NCBI GenBank assembly: GCA_020161855.1
Contig: JAIUNJ010000003.1
Coordinates: 310,001 to 374,000, forward strand
DNA length: 64,000 bases
Reading direction: 5' to 3'
Source: Pseudomonadota bacterium
GTDB lineage: Bacteria > Pseudomonadota > Alphaproteobacteria > Rhizobiales > Aestuariivirgaceae
The notes below the pieces were generated by a model. It saw only the letters and a list, made by a program, of their open reading frames with translations, did no database searches and was not told where the DNA came from. Shown one piece after another: positions 26,035 through 35,173 of the stretch. Position 1 is the stretch's first letter; each line of letters begins with the position of its first letter. The position numbers and the translations under genes were made by a program.

Positions 26035-27975
26035 ATGTCCGAGAAAGTCTATGCGGTTCCGGCTGCCTGGAAGAAGCGCGCCTATGTGGACGACGCCGGT
26101 TACAAGAAACTTTATGCCGAGTCGGTCAAAAGCCCCGACAAGTTCTGGGCCAGGCACGCCAAGCGCATCGACTGGTTCAAGGCCCCCAGGAAGATCCAGA
26201 ACACCAGTTACGAATACCCCAAGGTCTCGATCAAGTGGTTCGAGGATGGTGTTCTCAACGTCTCCTACAACTGCATCGACCGGCACCTGAAGAAGCGCGC
26301 CGACCAGGTGGCCATCATCTGGGAAGGCGACAACCCCTATGACGACAAGAAGATCACCTACCGCGATCTCTATGTGAATGTCTGCCGTCTCGCCAATGTG
26401 ATGAAGAAGCATGGCGTCAAGAAGGGCGACCGCGTCACCATCTACATGCCGATGATCCCCGAGGCTGCCTATGCCATGCTGGCCTGCACGCGGATCGGCG
26501 CCGTCCATTCCGTGGTCTTCGGCGGCTTCTCGCCGGAGAGCCTCGCGGGCCGCATCGAGGATGCCAGCTCGCATTTCATCATCACGGCCGATGAAGGCCT
26601 GCGCGGCGGCAAGAAGGTGCCGCTCAAGGCCAACACCGACGCCGCCCTGAAGAAGACCGGCTCCAGCGCCAAGGTGCTGGTCGTCCGCCGCACCGGCGGC
26701 CAGGTGGGCTGGGAACCGGGCCGCGACCTCTGGTATCACGAAGAAATCACCAAGGTTCCCGCCGACTGCAAGCCGGAGAAGATGAAGGCGGAAGACCCGC
26801 TTTTCATCCTCTACACTTCGGGTTCGACCGGCAAGCCCAAGGGCGTGCTGCACACGACAGGCGGCTATCTCGTCTATGCCGCCATGACTCACGAATATGT
26901 CTTCGACTACCATGACGGCGACATCTACTGGTGCACGGCGGACGTGGGCTGGGTGACGGGCCACAGCTATATCGTCTATGGGCCGCTCGCCAACGGCGCG
27001 ACCACGCTGATGTTCGAGGGCGTGCCCAACTATCCCACGGCCTCGCGCTTCTGGGAGGTGATCGACAAGCATCAGGTCAATATTTTCTACACGGCACCCA
27101 CGGCGATCCGCGCCCTCATGCAGCTGGGCGATGCGCCCGTCGAACGGACTTCGCGCAAGTCGCTGCGCCTGCTGGGCTCGGTAGGCGAGCCGATCAATCC
27201 GGAGGCCTGGGAATGGTATCACCGCGTCGTTGGTGACGACCGCTGCCCCATCGTCGACACCTGGTGGCAGACCGAAACCGGCGGCATCCTGATCACGCCG
27301 CTGCCCGGCGCCACAAAGCTCAAGCCGGGATCGGCCACGCGGCCCTTCTTCGGTTGCCAGCCGGCCCTTGTCGACGAGAAGGGAACGATCCTGGAGGGCG
27401 CGACCTCCGGCAATCTTGTGATCCTCGATTCATGGCCGGGCCAGATGCGCACCGTCTATGGCGATCACGACCGCTTCGTGCAGACCTACTTCTCCACCTA
27501 CAAGGGCATGTATTTTACCGGCGACGGCTGCCGCCGCGATGCCGACGGCTATTACTGGATCACCGGCCGCGTCGATGACGTGATCAATGTCTCCGGTCAC
27601 CGCCTCGGCACGGCGGAAGTGGAATCGGCACTCGTCTCCCACGCGCTCGTCTCCGAGGCCGCCGTGGTGGGCTACCCTCACGACATCAAGGGCCAGGGCA
27701 TCTACTGCTATGTGACGCTCATGGCCGGAGAACAGGGCTCGGACGATCTCCGCAAGGAACTCGTGGCCCATGTCCGCAAGGAAATCGGCCCGCTCGCCAC
27801 ACCTGACAAGATCCAGTTCTCGCCGGGCCTGCCCAAGACACGATCAGGCAAGATCATGCGCCGCATCCTGCGCAAGATTGCCGAGGATGATTTCGGCGCG
27901 CTTGGCGACACCTCCACGCTGGCCGATCCCGCCGTTGTGGAAGACCTGATCAACAACAGGCAGAACAAGAAGTAG
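26035..27975 (+). CDS. acsA: Acetyl-CoA synthetase
   Basis: A 646-residue AMP-forming acyl-CoA synthetase. The AMP-binding core has the P-loop [15 protein letters not shown], then WWQTETGGI and [17 protein letters not shown]. The C-terminal [18 protein letters not shown] carries the acetylation-controlled lysine. The N-terminal extension and length are those of acetyl-CoA synthetase. It activates acetate to acetyl-CoA. A single gene with its own terminator at 28001. Confidence 0.94.
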   Translation: MSEKVYAVPAAWKKRAYVDDAGYKKLYAESVKSPDKFWARHAKRIDWFKAPRKIQNTSYEYPKVSIKWFEDGVLNVSYNCIDRHLKKRADQVAIIWEGDNPYDDKKITYRDLYVNVCRLANVMKKHGVKKGDRVTIYMPMIPEAAYAMLACTRIGAVHSVVFGGFSPESLAGRIEDASSHFIITADEGLRGGKKVPLKANTDAALKKTGSSAKVLVVRRTGGQVGWEPGRDLWYHEEITKVPADCKPEKMKAEDPLFILYTSGSTGKPKGVLHTTGGYLVYAAMTHEYVFDYHDGDIYWCTADVGWVTGHSYIVYGPLANGATTLMFEGVPNYPTASRFWEVIDKHQVNIFYTAPTAIRALMQLGDAPVERTSRKSLRLLGSVGEPINPEAWEWYHRVVGDDRCPIVDTWWQTETGGILITPLPGATKLKPGSATRPFFGCQPALVDEKGTILEGATSGNLVILDSWPGQMRTVYGDHDRFVQTYFSTYKGMYFTGDGCRRDADGYYWITGRVDDVINVSGHRLGTAEVESALVSHALVSEAAVVGYPHDIKGQGIYCYVTLMAGEQGSDDLRKELVAHVRKEIGPLATPDKIQFSPGLPKTRSGKIMRRILRKIAEDDFGALGDTSTLADPAVVEDLINNRQNKK

Positions 27976-28000
27976 CCTGCCGCGACATCATGGAACAGCA

Positions 28001-28033
28001 ATGGCCATCCGCGAGGGTGGCCATCTTGTTTTC
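28001..28033 (+). terminator. Terminator after acsA
   Basis: Stem ATGGCCA / TGGCCAT (28001-28007 with 28018-28024), a 10-base loop, then CTTGTTTT. It lies 25 bases after the acsA stop. Confidence 0.65.
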
Positions 28034-28064
28034 AAGGACGGAGCCTTCGGTTAGTCTCGGCGCA

Positions 28065-28997
28065 ATGTCCCTCCCGCGCTACCGCCCCTATGAAGCAACT
28101 GCTGCCGATTTCCAGATTGGCCTCAAGCCCATGGACAAGAGCCAATGGCTCGACCTGAACGGCTATGCCAGCTACCTGCCGCAGAAGCGAGCACGGCTGG
28201 CGGCGGATTCGCAGCGCTACTATCGCAGCCTTCCCTCATCGCTGGCCGCACAAGGCGAACTTCTGCAGGCGGTGACCGCCCACCTGCTGGAACATCACGG
28301 GGCGGAGTTCGCGTCCGACGGCCGGAGACTCACCTGCCGCATCGACGGCGTCACCCATGATCTTGAGGCAGCACAGGAGCCGCTTCTCACGCTCAGCCAG
28401 TTCATCGTTGAAGATTTCGTGATCCTCCAGGAAGAGGCCGGCAAGATCGTCATCACCGCCGCCGCCAACCCCTACACAAGTTCGGGCCGCATCATCGCCT
28501 CGGTGGGTGGTGGCATTCCCTGGGCCCATGAACCCGTGCCCGGCCTCAATGACAAGCTCGGACCCCGCATCGACCGCATCCTCGTCAATGTGCGCGAAGG
28601 CGTTCCGGCGGAGCGCTTCAACTGGCTGGTGACGGCCATCGGTGCCCTGCTCTTCCCCGCCGATTCCCATGCCGCCAATGCCGCAGCTTCCGCCGAAATG
28701 GCGCGCATTCTGGCCGATGATCCTGGCCGCTGCGGCGAACTTCTGTTCATTCGTGCCGAGCGGCAGACCCTGCTGCGCCTGCCGCAAACGGGGGCCGTTG
28801 CCTTCAGCATCCACACCTATTCCGATCCGCTGTCATCGATCGCGCGGCACCGCGAGAGCCTCACCGGCATGGCGGCGGCCCTTGCTAGCTACAGCCCCGA
28901 ACGCCTGGGCTATTCCGCCATGACCGGGTTGCGCGATCCGGTGATCCGCTGGATCGAACAGCAGCTTGCAGAACTTGCTGATCCGCTCCCGGCCTGA
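28065..28997 (+). CDS. DUF3445 / heme-dependent oxidative N-demethylase-like protein
   Basis: 310 residues from ATG 28065. It follows the DUF3445 pattern (PF11927): an N-terminal YRPYEATAADFQIGLKPMD, a central FVILQEEAGKIVITAAANPY, GGIPWAHEPVPGLNDKLG, ERFNWLV, and an ERQTLLRLPQTGAVAFSIHTY block like that of the alpha subunit of heme-dependent oxidative N-demethylase. The catalytic heme subunit would bind dimethylamine-like substrates. The partner reductase subunits are not in this window. A TMADH-family flavoenzyme at 49611 could be another amine enzyme, but it is not linked. Confidence 0.75.
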   Translation: MSLPRYRPYEATAADFQIGLKPMDKSQWLDLNGYASYLPQKRARLAADSQRYYRSLPSSLAAQGELLQAVTAHLLEHHGAEFASDGRRLTCRIDGVTHDLEAAQEPLLTLSQFIVEDFVILQEEAGKIVITAAANPYTSSGRIIASVGGGIPWAHEPVPGLNDKLGPRIDRILVNVREGVPAERFNWLVTAIGALLFPADSHAANAAASAEMARILADDPGRCGELLFIRAERQTLLRLPQTGAVAFSIHTYSDPLSSIARHRESLTGMAAALASYSPERLGYSAMTGLRDPVIRWIEQQLAELADPLPA

Positions 28998-29003
28998 AAC
29001 AGG

Positions 29004-30581
29004 TCAGCTGCTACCGGGCCAGGCAGGTATCCACCATTCGCGGCCACGCGCCGTCGTCACATATTCCGGCCAGCGGAAATGAATGGGCGGCGGATAATCA
29101 CACAGCGGCGGCACCCAGCGCGTACCGCCGATACCACCACCTGTCCTGTCCTCGAATTCACGCCGCGCCGCCTCGCGCGCACTCTTGTCTTCCAGGAGGC
29201 GCAGCGCCGAAGCCGCCAGAACCTTCGAGGCCGTGATGACCATGGGATCGATGGTCTCGGGGATCCCGCCGAGCGCATTCATCACCCAGGCCGGATAGCT
29301 GTAGCCCGGCGGCGCCTTCAGCGCCGGGCGGGCGATATAGAAGCGCACCGTCGGTGCCTGCCAGCTCATGTCGGTGTAGTCATCCGATGTTGAGTTGAGC
29401 TGCGACGGCGGCAAGTCCCGGCGCAGGATGGCCTCAGCCTCCTGTGGTGCAATGAGGCGCTCGCATTCAGGGATAAAGGGCTCGTTCATCGGCTCAAGCC
29501 CGAGATTGGTCTGGATCTCCCGGGCAACGGCACGGGCCTTCTCGTTCCAGTGTGGTGCACCGACGGCCTGCAGGGACTCCCATACGACGTTTGCCATGGC
29601 GTGATTGGCCAGGCCGGGCCGCGACTTCGATACCCAGTGCCGTTCATGGCGGCAGCCTGACATGGCAGCCGCTGCCGCCGCATTGCGGTCGAGCACGGCC
29701 GTCACCTGTTCCGCCATCGCAATCGTCGGTACACGGATGATATACTGGATCTCGGCAAGGCTGGCCGGAAGATTGTCGGCCGTGGCCTGCCCCGCCGTCA
29801 GGATCGTTTCCGAGATCGACCAACCCCCTGAATGTGTGAGCATCGAGTCGCGCAAGGCCTTCGACGACAGATACATCATCATCAATGCATCATTGGCGCC
29901 GGGCGCCCTGACCGCCGAGTGAGACTGCGCGATGGGCGCGCCATCGCTCCGTCCCCACCTCTCCGGCTCGCCACAGATGAAACGGTAGATCATCGCATAA
30001 GCCGCACCGCAATGCGTGTCCCAGCGCACCGTGTTGCACATCGGCAGCATATAGAAGGGATGGAAGGACAGCATCGCATCCAGTCCGTCATAGTATCCCT
30101 TTACGGCATGGATGGGCTTCGAGCCGCGCACCTTTTCGGCAGGCTCGCCGGTGAAGCGCAGCGTGCCGGTTATGCCATGCTTCTCCATGGCGGCCTTGGC
30201 GGCAAGCAGGCCACCGAGGCCGGACATGCCAAGACCGGAATGCGGATCGGTATGGCCACCCGCCTCGGGGCTCAGATTGCCTCGTGGTTCGCGGCGCGTG
30301 GTTGCGGCCTGGCAATTGCCCGGCACGGCGTCATATTCGGCATAGAGTCCGATCGAGGGGCCGGGGCCATTGCTCCACTGCGCCGCAAAGGCTGTGGGCA
30401 TGCCGCCGGAGCCTTCCTCGACGGTGAAGCCCTCGGCCCGCAGGCGCTTCACATACCAGGCAGCGCTTTCATATTCGCGCCAAGCCGTTTCGCCAAAGTC
30501 GAAGATGGTCTTGCACCAGCGCGACAGGTCGGTCGCCCTGTCATCGACAAAGGCAAGGGCGGATTTTTGTGCGGGTGTCAT
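29004..30581 (-). CDS. AbgB-like M20-family amidohydrolase
   Basis: 525 residues from ATG 30581. It resembles aminobenzoyl-glutamate hydrolase subunit B and related M20/peptidase D amidohydrolases: GLYAEYDAVPGNCQ with the bridging acidic residue, GGHTDPHSGLGMSG as a metal-binding region, TGEPAEKVRGSKP, and a C-terminal SDDYTDMSWQAPT. The usual GHGCGHN metal motif is replaced by HTDPHSG, marking a distinct subfamily. It probably cleaves an N-acyl amino acid or small peptide. It lies just downstream of a strong terminator and of a substrate-binding protein gene. Confidence 0.78.
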   Translation of the reverse strand: MTPAQKSALAFVDDRATDLSRWCKTIFDFGETAWREYESAAWYVKRLRAEGFTVEEGSGGMPTAFAAQWSNGPGPSIGLYAEYDAVPGNCQAATTRREPRGNLSPEAGGHTDPHSGLGMSGLGGLLAAKAAMEKHGITGTLRFTGEPAEKVRGSKPIHAVKGYYDGLDAMLSFHPFYMLPMCNTVRWDTHCGAAYAMIYRFICGEPERWGRSDGAPIAQSHSAVRAPGANDALMMMYLSSKALRDSMLTHSGGWSISETILTAGQATADNLPASLAEIQYIIRVPTIAMAEQVTAVLDRNAAAAAAMSGCRHERHWVSKSRPGLANHAMANVVWESLQAVGAPHWNEKARAVAREIQTNLGLEPMNEPFIPECERLIAPQEAEAILRRDLPPSQLNSTSDDYTDMSWQAPTVRFYIARPALKAPPGYSYPAWVMNALGGIPETIDPMVITASKVLAASALRLLEDKSAREAARREFEDRTGGGIGGTRWVPPLCDYPPPIHFRWPEYVTTARGREWWIPAWPGSS

Positions 30582-30584
30582 CGG

Positions 30585-30615
30585 AAAGAAAAGGGCCGGA
30601 GAAAACCTCCGGCCC
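30585..30615 (-). terminator. Strong Rho-independent terminator after the binding-protein gene
   Basis: On the minus strand a perfect 9-bp stem GGGCCGGAG / CTCCGGCCC with a short GTTT loop is followed by TTTTCTTT. It ends only four bases before the amidohydrolase start codon, so most transcripts from the binding-protein gene should stop here. Confidence 0.8.
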
Positions 30616-30625
30616 CATATCAGGT

Positions 30626-32230
30626 TCAGGCCTTGAACCACCAGCGTTCGGCAATCCTCATGCCGTCAAGCTGCCAGTTGGCCGCCATGTCGCCGTGATC
30701 GAGCGTGTTCACACCGGCTTCGACATAGGAGTTGAAGAGGAGGTTCACGAGACCGCCATCGTCATGCACCAGCTGCTGCATTTCGGCGTACATGGCCGCA
30801 CGCTTGGCTTCATCGGTTTCAGAACGGGCTGCCAGGAGCAGCTCGTTGAAGCGCGGATTCTTCCAGAACGTGTCGTTCCATGCTGCATCGGCGGCATAGG
30901 CCGTGGTCATCATCCAGTCGACCGTCGGACGGCCGCTCCAATAGGAAGCAACGAAGGGCTTCTTCAGCCAGACGTTATCCCAGTAGCCGTCATCCGGCTC
31001 CTTGATGACGTTGATCTCGATGTTGCAGGCCTTGGCATGTTCTTTCCAGAGCAGCGCCGAGTCGACGGCGCCGGCAAAGGCGGCATCAGCAACGGAGAGA
31101 TCGATCTTCAGGCTGTCGAGACCTGCCTTCTTGAGCAGTTCCCTGGCCTTTTCCGGATTGTAGGAGTGGATCGGCTCGGGGTTGGTCGCGAACTTGACCG
31201 TCGGAGCGATCGGGTTGTCGTTGCCCACCGTGCCGTGGCCGAGGAACACGTTGGCCAGAACCTGCTCGCGATCCACAGAGTACTTGATGGCATTGCGGAT
31301 GTCCGGGTTGTCGAAGGGCGCCACCGTGCAGTTCATCGGGAAGATGTAGTGGCCGTAGCCGGTCACTTCCGAGACGACGATGTTCGGATTGGCCTTGAGC
31401 AGGTCGAGCGACTTGAGATCGCAGCGGTCCATGTAGTGGACTTCACCGGCCATCAGGGCGTTGGTACGGGCGGTCACGTCCTTGATCGACAGGAACTCGA
31501 CGCGCTCGAACCAGCCGCGGTCCGACTTGTAGTAGTTCGGGTTCTTGTTGAAGGTCGCCGACACACCAGGCTCGAACTTGTCGAGCACATAGGCGCCGGT
31601 GCGAACACCCGACTCCCAGTCCACCGAGCCGTCGTCGCGCTTCGGCATGATCGGCATGTGATAGTCCGACACGGTGTAGGGGAAGTCGGCGTTGCCGCCA
31701 TCGAGTTCGAAGACGACCGTTTCAGCGCCGTCGGCCTTGATGCTGGTGACCGACTTGAGCAGCGACTTGGCGGCAGACTTGGAGCCTTCGCCGAGGTGAT
31801 GCTGGATCGAAGCCACCACGTCATCGGCGGTGACGGTCTTGCCGTTGTGGAAGGTCACGCCCTTGCGGAGCTTGAAGACCCACTTCTTGGCGCCGTCCGA
31901 GGGTTCGAAGCTCTCGGCGAGATCAGGCACAACGTTGCCCTTGGCGTCGATCTCGGTAAGGCTGTTGGAGAGCGTGCCCCAGAGTGCCGTACCGGTGAAC
32001 TGGTCCGGATAGGTGCCCGGATCCAGCGTGTCGGTCGTGGCACCATGGCCAAGGCCGATCTTCATGGTGCCGCCCTTCTTGGGTTCGGCGCGGGCTGACG
32101 AGATGAAGGCCTTTTCGGCCACGGCGGCGGTCACGCCGGCGGCCATCGCGTATTGCACGAATTCGCGGCGATTGATCTTGCCCTTGGCAGCAAGGCCTTT
32201 CAGCTGTTCGAGTTTGTTGTTCACTTCCAC
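30626..32230 (-). CDS. Tat-exported ABC substrate-binding protein (SBP_bac_5)
   Basis: A 534-residue family-5 (dipeptide/oligopeptide-type) binding protein. The N-terminus carries a twin-arginine motif (NRREFVQ, R21-R22) and a hydrophobic run ending in SSARA, so export through Tat is likely. The mature part has ADSFEPS-like SFEPSDGAKKWVFKLRKGVTF, VTADDVVASIQHH, NIRNAIKYSVDREQ-like segments and a C-terminal LVNLLFNSYVEAG. No permease or ATPase genes adjoin it, so it works with components elsewhere. The amidohydrolase and DDAH-like genes around it suggest an acylated or guanidino amino-acid ligand. Confidence 0.85.
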   Translation of the reverse strand: MEVNNKLEQLKGLAAKGKINRREFVQYAMAAGVTAAVAEKAFISSARAEPKKGGTMKIGLGHGATTDTLDPGTYPDQFTGTALWGTLSNSLTEIDAKGNVVPDLAESFEPSDGAKKWVFKLRKGVTFHNGKTVTADDVVASIQHHLGEGSKSAAKSLLKSVTSIKADGAETVVFELDGGNADFPYTVSDYHMPIMPKRDDGSVDWESGVRTGAYVLDKFEPGVSATFNKNPNYYKSDRGWFERVEFLSIKDVTARTNALMAGEVHYMDRCDLKSLDLLKANPNIVVSEVTGYGHYIFPMNCTVAPFDNPDIRNAIKYSVDREQVLANVFLGHGTVGNDNPIAPTVKFATNPEPIHSYNPEKARELLKKAGLDSLKIDLSVADAAFAGAVDSALLWKEHAKACNIEINVIKEPDDGYWDNVWLKKPFVASYWSGRPTVDWMMTTAYAADAAWNDTFWKNPRFNELLLAARSETDEAKRAAMYAEMQQLVHDDGGLVNLLFNSYVEAGVNTLDHGDMAANWQLDGMRIAERWWFKA

Positions 32231-32314
32231 TTTTACCTCCTTGGGGTTTTCTCTTCTTGTCGGGGCCTTCGGGCCCTCTTGTTACGTCAGGCGAATGTCT
32301 CTCCTGATGTCACT

Positions 32315-33244
32315 TCACGCGGCCTCGCGGCGCAGCGGCTGGCACATGCAATGCACGCCACCACCGGCCTGCAGGAACATGCTCATGTCGGGGTCATAGA
32401 CCTCGAAGCCGGCAGCCCGCATTTTGCCGTTCAGATCCTTGGCGCTGTGGGTCGAGAGCACGCGGTCCTTGCCAAGCGCCACGACATTGCAGCCCAGCGC
32501 CATGGTTTCCTTGAAGGTGGCCGGAATGATCTCGATCTTCTTGGACTTGAGCCAGGCGATGATGTCGTCCTCTGTGGTCTCGAGGCAGACGGCGGCGCAG
32601 TGCTCGTTCAGCATGCAGACCATGAGATCGATGTGCACATAGAACTGGTCGATCGGTGCGTATTTGATCTCCCAGCCTTCCTTGGTGAACCACTCGGCGA
32701 TCTGCCGGGCCGAGACTTCCTCGGAGCGGTGATCGGTGTATCCGACAAGGGCAACACCGGGCTTGATGATGTTGAAGTCGCCGCCTTCGAAATTGCCGGC
32801 GCTGACCATGTCGTAGATCGGGATGTTGTTCTCGAGATAGAAGCGCAGCACCGCTGCATACTCGCCGCGGCGGCGCGGATTGGCCAACTGGCAGAGCACC
32901 GCGCCATAGGGCGTCATGAAGGATGAGTCGCGGGCATAGACCTGATAGGGATTGTTCATGTCGACGGGCAGGAAATGGGTGGTGACACCTGCCGACTGAT
33001 AGGCATCGACCATCTCGCGGTGCTGGCGCATGGCCAGTTGCTTGTCGAACTTGTAGCCCTTGCGCAGCGTTTCGCGGACCAGCGACGACCACGCGGCATT
33101 CTCCATGCCCATCCAGCGGAAGCTTTCGGCAGGACCCAGCAGCACATCCTTGAGCGCACCCGTTTCGGACTTGATGTACCAGTCGGTCATCAGCGGCGTT
33201 CCACCGCCTTCAACACGCGCCCGCAACGGTACCGCTTTCGCCAT
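32315..33244 (-). CDS. DDAH/amidinotransferase-family amidinohydrolase
   Basis: 309 residues from ATG 33244, with GGGAGA upstream. Guanidino-modifying beta/alpha propeller family: ARDSSF (D106), GNFEGGDFNII (E153, D156), HIDLMVCML (H204) and the C-terminal nucleophile C299 in GGVHCMCQ. The intact Cys-His-Glu set fits dimethylarginine dimethylaminohydrolase or arginine-deiminase-like hydrolysis of a guanidino group. The exact substrate is open. First gene of the minus-strand group with the binding protein 84 bases downstream. Confidence 0.82.
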   Translation of the reverse strand: MAKAVPLRARVEGGGTPLMTDWYIKSETGALKDVLLGPAESFRWMGMENAAWSSLVRETLRKGYKFDKQLAMRQHREMVDAYQSAGVTTHFLPVDMNNPYQVYARDSSFMTPYGAVLCQLANPRRRGEYAAVLRFYLENNIPIYDMVSAGNFEGGDFNIIKPGVALVGYTDHRSEEVSARQIAEWFTKEGWEIKYAPIDQFYVHIDLMVCMLNEHCAAVCLETTEDDIIAWLKSKKIEIIPATFKETMALGCNVVALGKDRVLSTHSAKDLNGKMRAAGFEVYDPDMSMFLQAGGGVHCMCQPLRREAA

Positions 33245-33459
33245 CCAAATTTCTCCCTGGGACGGCGGGAGATTGCCACGCCCGCCCGGTTGCGCAAGTG
33301 AACATTCTGGCACGGTGGCAGAAGGGCGTATTGATCGAACCGGCATACCGGTGCCTGAAATCGACCAGTGATGAAATTTCTGCGACGGCGGCGCGACAGG
33401 CCGGGGCGAGATCACCCTGCCATATTCCCGCCAAGCCCCAACTTCATGGAAAGGCAATC

Positions 33460-34011
33460 ATGAAACGGCGCACACTCATTCTCGGATCACTGGCAGCAGC
33501 ATTGGGCGCAACGCCGGGGCTTGCCGCCACGAAGAAAAAGCGCGTGGCCTACCAGGGCGCGGAGGTCGTCGAGTTCTGGACCCCGGAGCGGCCCGGGACG
33601 GTGATCGTCAATGCCTATGAAAAGACGCTCTATCACATCCTCGGCCGCGATACGGCGATCCGCTACGGCGTGGCCGTTGGCAAGGCGGGCTTCGACTGGT
33701 CGGGGATTGCCACCATCGGGCGCAAGACCGAATGGCCGACCTGGACGCCCCCGGCCTCGATGATCCGCCGGCGACCGGAACTGGCGCGCTGGGCCAATGG
33801 CATGCCCGGCGGCATCCCTGAAAATCCGCTCGGGGCCCGGGCCTTGTATCTCTACGCCAAGGGCCGCGACACGCTCTTCCGCATCCATGGCACCAACGAG
33901 CCCGGATCGATCGGCACGGCGGCCTCTTCCGGCTGCATCCGCATGCTGAATGAGGAAGTTTCGGAGCTTTATGACAGCGTCCGGATCGGCACCAAGGTGA
34001 TCGTGCTCTGA
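33460..34011 (+). CDS. L,D-transpeptidase (YkuD), short form
   Basis: 183 residues from ATG 33460. An N-terminal export signal (MKRRTLILGSLAAALGATPG...LAA) precedes a YkuD domain with the catalytic H143 (RIHGTN) and C159 (SSGCIRML). It forms 3-3 crosslinks or attaches proteins to peptidoglycan. It is closely related to the next gene; GMPGGIP, NPLGARALYLY and IGTAASSGCIRMLN are shared. Confidence 0.88.
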   Translation: MKRRTLILGSLAAALGATPGLAATKKKRVAYQGAEVVEFWTPERPGTVIVNAYEKTLYHILGRDTAIRYGVAVGKAGFDWSGIATIGRKTEWPTWTPPASMIRRRPELARWANGMPGGIPENPLGARALYLYAKGRDTLFRIHGTNEPGSIGTAASSGCIRMLNEEVSELYDSVRIGTKVIVL

Positions 34012-34131
34012 CCTGCCTGTTTTTCCGGCAGACACATGACAGTTCTGTAACTTTCGGAATGCTAATTCATACTTTTCAGCGCGGCATGTGACGGCTATTG
34101 AACGGTCCTCACTGTTAGGGATTGAGGCAAC

Positions 34132-34824
34132 ATGGAACGTCACTTGAACCGCCGCGGCCTTTTGGCCGGTCTTCTGGGTATTGTTGCAACCGGAACGCTA
34201 TCCGTTCCGCAAGCAATGGCCGAGCGCAGCCTGATCGACGTGCTCTTCGGGCGCGATGAGAATGGCCGCCCGCTGAAGAAGAAAAAGAAGCTCGACGACA
34301 AGCGCGCGATCAAGGCCCCGCAGCCGCGCAAGAAGACCACGGTTGCCCAGAAGCGCCCGGCCTACAAGGGCCGCGAGACGGTGTCCTTCGCCAGTAGCGA
34401 AGCCCCGGGCACCATCATCATCAGGACACATGAACGCGCCCTCTATCTCGTGCTCGGCGGCGGACAGGCCGTGCGCTACGGCGTCGCCGTGGGCAAGCAG
34501 GGCCTTTCCTGGTCGGGCACCGCCGTGATCGGCTCCAAGGCCGTCAACCCGCGCTGGACCCCGACCGCCTCGATGATTCGCCGCACGCCACGCTATGCCA
34601 AGTGGGCCAAGGGCATGCCGGGCGGCATTCCGGCCAACCCGCTGGGCACCCGCGCCCTCTACCTCTACCGCGGCGGCCGCGACACAATGTACCGCATCCA
34701 CGGCACCAATGCGCCGTCCTCGATCGGCACGGCGGCGTCTTCAGGCTGCATCCGCATGCTCAACAGCGAAGTGGCCGAGCTCTATTCCAAGACCCCGATC
34801 GGCACGAAGGTGATTGTCCAGTAA
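34132..34824 (+). CDS. L,D-transpeptidase (YkuD), long form
   Basis: A 230-residue paralog of the preceding gene. The N-terminus LNRRGLLAGLLG is a Tat-like signal, cleavage near AMA (residue 30). A Lys/Arg-rich linker (about 49-80) follows, then the YkuD domain with H190 and C206. The basic linker may hold it to the wall. It has its own palindromic terminator at 34823. The 120-base gap to the upstream copy may contain a separate promoter. Confidence 0.88.
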   Translation: MERHLNRRGLLAGLLGIVATGTLSVPQAMAERSLIDVLFGRDENGRPLKKKKKLDDKRAIKAPQPRKKTTVAQKRPAYKGRETVSFASSEAPGTIIIRTHERALYLVLGGGQAVRYGVAVGKQGLSWSGTAVIGSKAVNPRWTPTASMIRRTPRYAKWAKGMPGGIPANPLGTRALYLYRGGRDTMYRIHGTNAPSSIGTAASSGCIRMLNSEVAELYSKTPIGTKVIVQ

Positions 34825-34846
34825 TCGCAAGTACTTGCGATTTTTA
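34823..34846 (+). terminator. Palindromic terminator overlapping the transpeptidase stop
   Basis: A perfect 20-base palindrome, AATCGCAAGTACTTGCGATT, at 34823-34842 followed directly by TTT. The first two bases belong to the TAA stop codon. It separates the transpeptidase from the promoter at 34870. Confidence 0.75.
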
Positions 34847-34869
34847 TGCCTGTTTTGTGAATTTAGTGC

Positions 34870-34898
34870 TTGACAGGCGCGCGGTGTTTCACTAGATT
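34870..34898 (+). promoter_or_regulatory. Consensus sigma-70 promoter of a small transcript
   Basis: TTGACA (34870-34875), a 17-base spacer and TAGATT (34893-34898). This is the best -35/-10 match noticed in the window, and it does not face a protein gene: the next element is a terminator 30 bases on. Confidence 0.6.
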
Positions 34899-34904
34899 TG
34901 TGGA

Positions 34905-34964
34905 CAATCCAGAAATGGGTTCAGAGACAAGGCAGAGTGGCGGAAGACGCCTCTCTGCCTTTTT
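34905..34964 (+). ncRNA. Candidate small regulatory RNA of about 60 nt
   Basis: Between the promoter at 34870-34898 and a strong intrinsic terminator (stem GGCAGAG / CTCTGCC, T-T mismatch, GGCG / CGCC, loop GAAGA, then TTTTT at 34960-34964) there is no open frame. The arrangement is that of a free-standing small RNA gene. The 5' end is estimated from the -10 element. It matches no RNA family that I recognise. Confidence 0.5.
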
Positions 34965-35072
34965 CATGCCGCCAACAAGAGTCCTGCAAGCCGACTGAGG
35001 ACGACGTGGGTGGGATGGCGCTGAGCCAGGTTTGGAGAAGTGACGCAGCCTAAGACGAAGCTGGGTTCCAGC

Positions 35073-35165
35073 TTGCGCTGGAATGACGGTCTGGCGCTGA
35101 ATTGACGGCGTAGACGCTGGAATGGCGATCTTGCGCTGGAATGACGTTCTTACGTTGAAATGACG
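35073..35165. repeat. Five degenerate copies of a 19-20 bp tandem repeat
   Basis: Copies begin near 35073, 35092, 35111, 35131 and 35150, each close to TTGCGCTGGAATGACG with a three-base linker. Copies 1 and 4 are identical over 16 bases. The unit resembles the 3' part of the intergenic hairpin repeat at 37921 (GGAATGACG). It lies just downstream of the AraC-type gene's 3' end. Confidence 0.6.
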
Positions 35166-35173
35166 GGCGGAGG

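Noticed and set aside
26014-27222. A 402-codon minus-strand frame
   Set aside because: Antisense to acsA; composition is that of a shadow frame.
30569-32098. A 509-codon open frame on the plus strand
   Set aside because: It lies opposite the substrate-binding protein gene, whose motifs are clear, and shows no family pattern.
35073-35165. A small CRISPR array
   Set aside because: The repeat unit is 19-20 bases with only about three bases between copies; there are no unique spacers and no cas genes.
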